Of a DNA stretch of 12,268 bases, positions 6,501 through 12,268 are shown piece after piece. The notes under the pieces are model-generated. The model searched no databases, was not told the DNA's origin, and worked only from the letters and a program-made list of their open reading frames with translations. Made by a program: the position numbers and the translations under genes. Numbering within the stretch: position 1 is the first letter of the stretch; each line of letters begins with the position of its first letter. The DNA is from an uncultured Erysipelotrichaceae bacterium (lineage in GTDB: Bacteria > Bacillota_I > Bacilli_A > Erysipelotrichales > Erysipelotrichaceae): NCBI GenBank assembly GCA_902766675.1, contig CACXEN010000107.1, positions 1 to 12,268 on the forward strand. Reading direction: 5' to 3'.

Positions 6501-7652
6501 GATGGTCGTGGTATCGTCATGGTCGGCGCAGAAGTAAAAGAAGGAGATATTCTTGTAGGTAAAGTAACACCTAAGGGACAAAGTGAAGTATCACCTGAAG
6601 AAAAACTATTATTAGCAATCTTCGGTGAGAAGAGTAGAGAAGTTAGAGATAACTCTCTAAAGGTTCCACACGGTGGTGCGGGTATCGTGCATTCTGTACG
6701 TGTATTCACACGTAAAGAAGACCATGAACTTCCACCAGGTGTAAATGAAGTAGTAAAAGTATATGTCGTACAAAAGAGAAAGATTTCTGAAGGCGACAAG
6801 ATGGCCGGAAGACACGGTAATAAAGGTGTCATTTCTAGAATCAATCCTGTAGAAGATATGCCATATATGGCAGATGGTACACCAATTGATATTATGTTAA
6901 ATCCATTCGGTGTTCCTTCTCGTATGAATATCGGACAGGTATTAGAAGTTCACTTAGGTATGGCAGCGAAGAAATTGGGCGTGAAGTTTGCGACTCCAGT
7001 CTTCGATGGTGTATCTAATCAAGACTTAGAAGACATCATGAAAGAAGCTGGCACAGACCATAAGTACTTACTAACAGATGGTTTGACAGGTGAGGTATAT
7101 GATGAACCAATTGCGGTTGGTGTCATGTATATGATTAAGTTGGCACACATGGTTGATGATAAATTACATGCTCGTGCAACTGGTCCATATTCACTTGTTA
7201 CACAACAACCACTTGGTGGTAAGGCACAAAACGGTGGACAAAGATTTGGTGAAATGGAAGTTTGGGCACTTGAAGCATATGGTGCAGCTAACACATTACA
7301 AGAAATCTTAACTGTGAAATCAGACGATATCATGGGTAGAACAAAGACTTATGAATCCATCGTGAAAGGTAGAAATTTACCAAATCCAGGAATCCCTGAA
7401 TCATTCAGAGTATTAGTACATGAATTACAAGCATTAGCAATTGATGTACGTATGATGGATGATGACGGAAATGAAATGGATCTAAAACAAATGGAACAAG
7501 AAGAACTCAAAGAAGAAACAACATTAGATCTATCTAGACAAAACTATGTCACAGATGAAGAAAATGTTGGTGACTTAACAATCAAGGATGAACTTGAAGA
7601 AGAGATTCCAGAAGCAGCAGAAGTCGGATTCGATGACTTCTCAGAAGAATAG
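3504..7652 (+). CDS. rpoB: DNA-directed RNA polymerase beta subunit
   Basis: Large catalytic subunit of RNA polymerase, forming one pincer of the clamp and much of the active-site and rifampicin pocket. ATG 3504 is chosen because AAAGGA (3490-3495) lies 8 bases upstream; in-frame ATGs at 3480 and 3495 have no properly spaced site. This gives 1382 residues, against 1193 recalled for B. subtilis. Landmarks in order are [17 protein letters not shown] near the start, [20 protein letters not shown], the rifampicin cluster [17 protein letters not shown] followed by [13 protein letters not shown] (about 5445-5540), [27 protein letters not shown] (about 6780-6830) and [14 protein letters not shown] near the end. 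Two differences stand out. Asn (5508-5510) replaces the His equivalent to E. coli 526, and residues ~343-583 are about 130 longer than in B. subtilis. The C-terminus is acidic ([17 protein letters not shown]). rpoC starts 12 bases after the stop. Confidence 0.98.
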   Translation: MTNKQTYHVVHYGNKAIRRDYSKVSSSLDLPDLVEIQTAAYEWFLKDGIKEVFDDIYPISNFAGNIRLKFLDYEFGEPKYSLSECKYREVNYSAPLKAKMELEVMDPETGEVMTKWEEVFLGDFPLMTPTGTFIINGAERVIVSQIVRSPGAYFDILSEERTGRDTYTCELIPSRGTWLEFMSDDKKAALGRILNVSIDRKRKVLSSILFKAIGMSLNLQKGEDAFDTTAMKKFLKAMNFEVHDDVVVPEEEREFQNDYMLLYTSVFGNYEEVKNTLAADKTKTTNEALLSVYENQRSDEIATIDGAVSLMDAKFFDYRRYDLTKAGRYKSKKKLNILDRMEGNRLAEDLYSADGKLLAKKNARIDKGARNELRDEIYKGINTRALPFVHTFSHPNKVVVSTKDTSALVGRVLATDLDGKSEKTQLELGAVLTPEDVKAIAREFSEVTVFTGIIAQPVNVTNDNVQAVLNYGSRLYVIGRVTEKGADLCDEDGNYLCERYIPEMPVMKMSAENEEAIVAEATRSKNVTVWLVGACVQEIKIKQEDGHIVKLIGNDPLEDKHTITMSDMYALYNYELTMFDGVGTTDDIDMLGNRRIRTVGELIQNQFRIGLSRMERVVKERMSITDLISLTPKQLTNIRPLTAAIKEFFSSSQLSQFMDQQNPLAELSNKRRVSALGPGGLTRERAGFEVRDIHNSHYGRICPIETPEGPNIGLISYLTTYAKVNEYGFIETPYRKVKKGVVTDEVVYMPADEENDHVIAQANEIKDGKLIGDRVVARIAGDTVMADKNTVDFADVSPRQIVSVATACVPFLENDDCTRALMGANMQRQAVPLLNPHSPYVGTGMEHVIARDSGAACVATAPGTVTYVDAEKVVVQEKDGNEHTYELTKFRRSNASTCLNQKPIVYNGEKVERGDILADGPAMQDGELALGQNVTIAFMTWHGYNYEDAIIMSERMQSEDYYTSVHIEEYDIECRETKLGAEEITRDIPNVAESACRNLDGRGIVMVGAEVKEGDILVGKVTPKGQSEVSPEEKLLLAIFGEKSREVRDNSLKVPHGGAGIVHSVRVFTRKEDHELPPGVNEVVKVYVVQKRKISEGDKMAGRHGNKGVISRINPVEDMPYMADGTPIDIMLNPFGVPSRMNIGQVLEVHLGMAAKKLGVKFATPVFDGVSNQDLEDIMKEAGTDHKYLLTDGLTGEVYDEPIAVGVMYMIKLAHMVDDKLHARATGPYSLVTQQPLGGKAQNGGQRFGEMEVWALEAYGAANTLQEILTVKSDDIMGRTKTYESIVKGRNLPNPGIPESFRVLVHELQALAIDVRMMDDDGNEMDLKQMEQEELKEETTLDLSRQNYVTDEENVGDLTIKDELEEEIPEAAEVGFDDFSEE

Positions 7653-7664
7653 GGGGTGCAAGAC

Positions 7665-10600
7665 ATGAATATTAATAACTTTAATGCAATCAAAGTTGGT
7701 CTAGCATCACCTGAGAAGATTCTTTCTTGGTCCTATGGTGAAGTAAAGAAACCAGAAACAATCAACTATCGTTCACAAAAACCAGAACGTGACGGTTTAT
7801 TCTGCGAGAGAATTTTCGGCCCACAAAAAGACTGGGAATGTGCTTGTGGTAAATATAAGAAAATCCGTTACCAAGGTGTAGTATGTGATCGATGCGGTGT
7901 AGAAATTACAAAATCTAGTGTTCGTCGTGAAAGAATGGGGCACATTGAATTGGCAGCTCCAATAGCACATATTTGGTATTTAAGAGGTATTCCATCAAGA
8001 ATGAGCTTACTTCTAAATGTTCCACCAAAGAATCTAGAAGAAGTTGTATATTTCGTAAGCTGGATTGTTACAGATCCAGGAGATACAAAGCTAGCTTATA
8101 AACAAATTCTCTCTGAAAGAGAATATCGTGAAAACACAGCAATCTACGGTCCTGGTAGCTTCGTAGCACAAACAGGTGCAGAAGCTGTTAGAACATTACT
8201 TGAACAAGTAGACGTAGAAAAAGAATATGCTGAAATTATGCAAGAGCTTGATAAAGCAACTGGTGATAAGCGTAAGAAGTTAATCAAGCGTTTAGAAACA
8301 GTAGAAGCATTTAGAGGTTCTGAAAACAAACCAGAATGGATGGTAATGACAGTACTTCCTGTTATTCCACCAGATTTAAGACCAATGCTTCAATTAGATG
8401 GTGGTCGATTCGCAACAAGTGACTTAAATGATTTATATCGTCGTGTTATCACACGTAACAATCGTTTAAAGAAATTACTTGAACTTGGAACACCTGCGAT
8501 TATCGTACAAAACGAAAAACGTATGTTACAAGAAGCAGTTGATGCCCTAATTGATAATGGACGTAGAAGTAAACCAATTACTGGAGCAGGTGGTAGAGCT
8601 CTAAAATCTCTATCTCACTCTCTAAAAGGTAAGCAAGGTCGTTTCAGACAAAACTTATTAGGTAAACGTGTAGACTTCTCTGGTCGTTCAGTTATCGCAA
8701 TTGGTCCAACTCTAAAAATGTGGCAATGTGGTCTACCAAAGGAAATGGCAATTCAATTGTATAAACCATTTGTGATTAACGAATTGGTTCTACAACAAAT
8801 TGCGTCTAATCCAAAGACTGCAGAAAAGTTAATTGCAAGACAGGATGAACGTGTTTGGGATATTGTTGAGCAAGTTATTGCAAATCACCCAGTATTCCTA
8901 AACCGTGCACCTACATTACATAGACTTGGTATCCAAGCATTCTTCCCTAAATTAGTTGAAGGTCGTGCAATTCGTGTGCATCCACTTGTATGTCCTGCAT
9001 TCAATGCGGACTTCGATGGTGACCAGATGGCTGTTCACCTCCCATTAAGTGAGATGGCACGTGCTGAAACTGAAGTATTAATGTTAGGTTCTAACAACAT
9101 TCTTGGTCCTAAGGATGGTAAACCTATCGTTACTCCAGGCCAAGACTTAGTACTTGGTAACTTCTATCTAAATATGGAAGAAACAAAAGATGAATTCTAC
9201 GCAAAGGCTGATGCTTTAGAAGCATTGGGTCAAAAAGTAGAAGCACAAAGATGGAGAAGATATGGTGACAATGAAGGTCATTTATTCAAAGATCCAAATG
9301 AAGTATTAATGGGTTACCAAACTGGTGTTGTTCATTTACATTCTCGTATTGCATTACCTGCGAAGTCTCTCAATAAAGATGGCTTTACAGATGAACAAAA
9401 TGAAATGTATCTATTAACATCTGTTGGTAAGATTATCTTCAACCAAATCTTCCCAAGCGACTTCCCATACTTAAATGAAGTAACAGAAGAAACACTCGTT
9501 GCGACTCCTGATCGTGATTTCGTTCCGAGTGGAACTAATATCAAAGAAGAGTTAGAAAAACGTAGTGTAACAGATGAATTTAAGAAGAAAGACTTAGGAA
9601 ACTTAATCGCTGCTGTATTTGATCGCTATAAGACAAATGGCACAAGCGATATCCTAGATAGTCTAAAGGATATGGGTTACTTATATTCCACACTTGCTGG
9701 AATGACAGTTGCCTTAAGTGATATCTCTGTTGCGCCTCACAAAGAAGAAATCGTTGGTGAGGGTAGAGAAAAGAGTGAAGAACTCAATGCTTTACGTGAT
9801 AGAGGTTTATTAACTCCACAAGAATGGGAAAGAGCATTCTCACAACTATGGTCTGATGTAAAAGATAACGTGGGTGATACACTCATGACATCTTTACCAA
9901 GAATGAACCCAATCAATATGATGGCGATTTCTGGTGCCCGTGGTAATAAGAACCACTTTACACAGCTTGCTGGTATGCGTGGTCTAATGGCACGTCCTAC
10001 ACAGTCCAAATCTAAAAAAGAATATCAACCTTCAATTATTGAGGTTCCTATCTACTCTTGTTTCCGTGAGGGAATGAGCGTATCTGAGTTCTTTATTTCT
10101 ACACACGGTGTACGTAAAGGTCTAACAGATACTGCGTTAAAGACTGCGGAATCAGGTTATCTAACAAGACGTCTCGTTGACGTAGCACAAGAACTCATTA
10201 TTAATGAAGAAGATTGTGGTACAAATAAAGGCTATCTTGTAAGTGATATTAAAGATAAGAAAAACAATTCAATGATTGAATCGTTCTATGACAGAATCTT
10301 AGGTCGTTATGCACAACAAGATATTGTGGATCCTAAGACAAAGAAAGTTATTGTTGAAGAAGACACATATATTACAGAAGACTTAGCAAAAGCAGTAGTG
10401 GAAGCTGGTGTTACAGAAGCATATATTCGTAATATCTTCACATGTGAAAGCACAAATGGCATCTGCGTGAAGTGTTATGGTAGAAATATGGCTACTGGTA
10501 ATATAGTAGAAGTTGGTGAAGCAATTGGTATCATGGCTGCGCAAGCTATTGGTGAACCAGGTACACAGCTAACAATGCGTAACTTCCATACTGGTGGTGT

Positions 10601-11519
10601 TGCGACTCAAACTGGTGATATCACACAAGGTTTACCTCGTGTTGAAGAATTGTTTGAAGCACGTACACCAAAAGGTGTTGCAGTTATTTCTAAGATTGAT
10701 GGTGAAATCACTGAGATTAGAGAAAACGACAGTAATACAGGTCAGATTGTGACAGTATCAAATGACAATGACACAATCGAACATAAGTGTGACTTAACAC
10801 AAGTCGTAAGACCTTGGATGACAGTTGGCACAAAAGTACATGCTGGTGAAAAACTAACAGAAGGTCAAATCGCTCCTAAAGAATTATTAGAAGTAGCTGG
10901 TGTTAGAGCTGTTCAAGAATATATTCTAAAAGAAGTTAAGAAAGTATATTCTGCACAATCTATTGATATTTCTGATAAACACTTAGAAGTAGTGATTAAA
11001 CAAATGTTGAAGAAAGTCATCGTTATTGACGGTAACGATAGTGGATTATCCGCAGGACAAACATTATCGCTCACACGTATGACGGAAATTAATGACGAAG
11101 TATTCGATCAAGGTAAAACACCTGCGAAGTTTGGACCAATCTTACTTGGTATTTCTAAATCAGCAGTTGAAACAGATTCCTTCCTATCTGCAGCATCTTT
11201 CCAAGAAACAACACGTGTTCTAACAGACGCAGCTGTTCGTGGTAAGGTAGATAAGCTAGAAGGTCTAAAGGAAAATGTTATTATCGGTAAGTTAATTCCA
11301 GCAGGTACTGGTAGAAACTTCGATCGCGAAACAACAAGACGTATTCAAAAGCGCGCAAATGAATTACGTGAAGTGCGTGAAGAAAAAGCAAGAGAACTTG
11401 AAGAAGCAACAACAGTGAAACTTCCAGAAGAAGTAGTCGGAAGAAGTGAAACAGTTGAGCCACAAGTAGAAGCTGAAGTAAATACTGAAGTTGTTAGTGA
11501 AGAAGAAAACGAAGAATAA
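7665..11519 (+). CDS. rpoC: DNA-directed RNA polymerase beta' subunit
   Basis: Second large polymerase subunit, holding the catalytic magnesium, bridge helix and trigger loop. The start is ATG 7665, 8 bases after AGGGGG (7651-7656); the GTG at 7656 lies within that binding site. The product has 1284 residues. The N-terminal zinc ribbon uses Cys59, Cys61, Cys74 and Cys77 ([15 protein letters not shown]). The catalytic motif [12 protein letters not shown] starts at Asn447, with Asp449, Asp451 and Asp453 as metal ligands. The second zinc site is Cys851, Cys927, Cys934 and Cys937. The bridge helix ([20 protein letters not shown]) and trigger loop ([19 protein letters not shown]) are intact, with no large SI3-type insertion. 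Odd features are a 9-residue polar/basic insertion between GLMARP and IIEVPI (about residues 779-790), some 20-25 extra residues near 9175-9300, and a charged C-terminal extension ending [10 protein letters not shown]. Confidence 0.98.
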   Translation: MNINNFNAIKVGLASPEKILSWSYGEVKKPETINYRSQKPERDGLFCERIFGPQKDWECACGKYKKIRYQGVVCDRCGVEITKSSVRRERMGHIELAAPIAHIWYLRGIPSRMSLLLNVPPKNLEEVVYFVSWIVTDPGDTKLAYKQILSEREYRENTAIYGPGSFVAQTGAEAVRTLLEQVDVEKEYAEIMQELDKATGDKRKKLIKRLETVEAFRGSENKPEWMVMTVLPVIPPDLRPMLQLDGGRFATSDLNDLYRRVITRNNRLKKLLELGTPAIIVQNEKRMLQEAVDALIDNGRRSKPITGAGGRALKSLSHSLKGKQGRFRQNLLGKRVDFSGRSVIAIGPTLKMWQCGLPKEMAIQLYKPFVINELVLQQIASNPKTAEKLIARQDERVWDIVEQVIANHPVFLNRAPTLHRLGIQAFFPKLVEGRAIRVHPLVCPAFNADFDGDQMAVHLPLSEMARAETEVLMLGSNNILGPKDGKPIVTPGQDLVLGNFYLNMEETKDEFYAKADALEALGQKVEAQRWRRYGDNEGHLFKDPNEVLMGYQTGVVHLHSRIALPAKSLNKDGFTDEQNEMYLLTSVGKIIFNQIFPSDFPYLNEVTEETLVATPDRDFVPSGTNIKEELEKRSVTDEFKKKDLGNLIAAVFDRYKTNGTSDILDSLKDMGYLYSTLAGMTVALSDISVAPHKEEIVGEGREKSEELNALRDRGLLTPQEWERAFSQLWSDVKDNVGDTLMTSLPRMNPINMMAISGARGNKNHFTQLAGMRGLMARPTQSKSKKEYQPSIIEVPIYSCFREGMSVSEFFISTHGVRKGLTDTALKTAESGYLTRRLVDVAQELIINEEDCGTNKGYLVSDIKDKKNNSMIESFYDRILGRYAQQDIVDPKTKKVIVEEDTYITEDLAKAVVEAGVTEAYIRNIFTCESTNGICVKCYGRNMATGNIVEVGEAIGIMAAQAIGEPGTQLTMRNFHTGGVATQTGDITQGLPRVEELFEARTPKGVAVISKIDGEITEIRENDSNTGQIVTVSNDNDTIEHKCDLTQVVRPWMTVGTKVHAGEKLTEGQIAPKELLEVAGVRAVQEYILKEVKKVYSAQSIDISDKHLEVVIKQMLKKVIVIDGNDSGLSAGQTLSLTRMTEINDEVFDQGKTPAKFGPILLGISKSAVETDSFLSAASFQETTRVLTDAAVRGKVDKLEGLKENVIIGKLIPAGTGRNFDRETTRRIQKRANELREVREEKARELEEATTVKLPEEVVGRSETVEPQVEAEVNTEVVSEEENEE

Positions 11520-11524
11520 CGTTG

Positions 11525-11551
11525 AAAGGTATGCATATGCATACCTTTTTT
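11525..11551 (+). terminator. Intrinsic terminator after rpoC
   Basis: AAAGGTATGCAT (11525-11536) is followed immediately by its exact reverse complement (11537-11548), a perfect 24-base palindrome that folds to a 10-bp stem with an ATAT loop. The T run continues to 11551, six T in all. It begins 5 bases after the rpoC stop and is the only strong terminator before the rRNA operon. The stem is AT-rich, so some read-through is conceivable. The symmetry gives an A run on the other side, so it could work in both directions. Confidence 0.85.
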
Positions 11552-11715
11552 CATATTTTTTTTAAAAAAATAAAAAAATTTTTTATAAGAAATTATGCAT
11601 ATATGAACTAGTAATTTTAGATAATTTTTTAAACAAAAATGCGAGCTTTTAGCACTTTTGGGACATGTCCATGCATGAATGTTTTAAGGGATCTTTTACT
11701 ATCGAAAAATAAAGT
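11552..11715. other. AT-rich intergenic stretch with no gene seen
   Basis: Between the rpoC terminator and the rrn promoter region I see no convincing reading frame, tRNA or ribosome binding site. It starts with long runs of T and A (11556-11585). A more mixed island at 11639-11700 contains the 10-base palindrome GGACATGTCC (11661-11670), overlapped by CATGCATG (11670-11677). No second rrn promoter with a good -35/-10 pair is evident, although tandem promoters are common before rRNA operons. Confidence 0.6.
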
Positions 11716-11777
11716 AAAAAAATTTTTAAAAAAAATGTTAAAAATTTGTTGACACCATATACCAATAGTGATAATAT
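11716..11777 (+). promoter_or_regulatory. rRNA operon promoter with A/T-rich UP-like element
   Basis: TTGACA (11749-11754) and TAATAT (11772-11777) are separated by 17 bases; GATAAT two bases earlier is an overlapping alternative -10. Immediately upstream, 11716-11748 is almost entirely phased runs of A and T (AAAAAAATTTTTAAAAAAAA), the position and composition expected of an UP element contacted by the polymerase alpha C-terminal domains. Transcription should begin near 11783-11785. This architecture fits a very strong, growth-controlled stable-RNA promoter. Confidence 0.8.
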
Positions 11778-11783
11778 CTTAAA

Positions 11784-11915
11784 GCACGCGCGGTGAACGT
11801 GTGTGCAGAGATCTTTGAAAACTGAATAGGAAAGCTATATAAATGTATGGCGAAAAACACATCAAAACGTCAATTCAATTAGGAAATAATACTCAATAAG
11901 AGTATGAGCTTAAAT
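11784..11915 (+). promoter_or_regulatory. 16S rRNA leader: 5' hairpin, boxA-like antiterminator, processing region
   Basis: The predicted transcript begins with a hairpin: GCACGCGCG (11784-11792) pairs with CGTGTGTGC (11798-11806), nine pairs including two G-U, loop GTGAA. Directly after it, ATCTTTGAAAACT (11811-11823) resembles the boxA-type element before Firmicutes rRNA genes, where Nus factors assemble the antitermination complex. A small hairpin ATACTC/GAGTAT (11889-11894 with 11900-11905) lies just before mature 16S. The leader should also pair with sequence beyond 16S to form the RNase III processing stem, but that partner is outside the window. Confidence 0.65.

Positions 11916-12268
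<353 letters not shown>

Noticed and set aside
6386..6844. 152-codon open frame on the - strand opposite rpoB
   Set aside because: It lies wholly inside a highly conserved rpoB segment, has low-complexity Ser/Thr/Pro-rich text and resembles no family I know. It reflects rpoB codon bias read backwards.
11530..11677. Recurring ATGCAT motifs (11531, 11594, 11671) as a possible binding-site array
   Set aside because: The first belongs to the terminator palindrome. Spacing is irregular and the surrounding sequence is too AT-rich for significance.

Overview
This is a chromosomal window from a low-GC Gram-positive bacterium. AT-rich codon use, Firmicutes-type leaders, choline-binding-like cell-wall repeats on a hydrolase, Asn at a key rifampicin-pocket position of RpoB, and the style of the 16S 5' region together suggest class Erysipelotrichia or a close relative near the Mollicutes branch. 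That placement is an inference from remembered sequence features, not a database result. All genes lie on the + strand.

Layout. Bases 1-1458 hold the 3' part of a secreted-type GH25 muramidase with about eleven C-terminal wall-binding repeats. Bases 1459-1671 hold a sigma-A-type promoter and an L10-leader attenuator. These are followed by rplJ (L10, with an unusual 63-residue Ala/Glu tail), rplL (L7/L12), and a class I SAM-dependent methyltransferase of the RsmC/YbxB type. A second promoter overlaps the methyltransferase stop and leads into rpoB and rpoC. rpoC ends at a perfect 24-base palindrome plus T-tract terminator. An AT-rich stretch with an UP-like A/T tract, an rrn promoter, a leader hairpin and a boxA-like element then lead into the first ~353 nt of 16S rRNA, which runs off the window.

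How it works together. The rplJ-rplL-methyltransferase-rpoB-rpoC block matches the classical Firmicutes order and makes the ribosomal stalk and the two large RNA polymerase subunits. Expression appears layered. Feedback by the L10(L12) complex acts at the leader before rplJ. A terminator-like hairpin sits in the first codons of the methyltransferase, between the ribosomal-protein and polymerase genes. A separate promoter with a small leader hairpin precedes rpoB. The flanks are rearranged relative to Bacillus: a wall hydrolase stands where rplK-rplA normally lies, and an rRNA operon stands where rpsL-rpsG-fusA-tuf normally lies.

I found no wholly new system here; the window is mostly core housekeeping. 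The points most worth a second look are the intragenic terminator-like hairpin (2826-2857), Asn in the RpoB rifampicin cluster (5508-5510), a 9-residue insertion in RpoC just before the bridge helix (about 9999-10034), the acidic L10 tail, and the enlarged RpoB insertion region.
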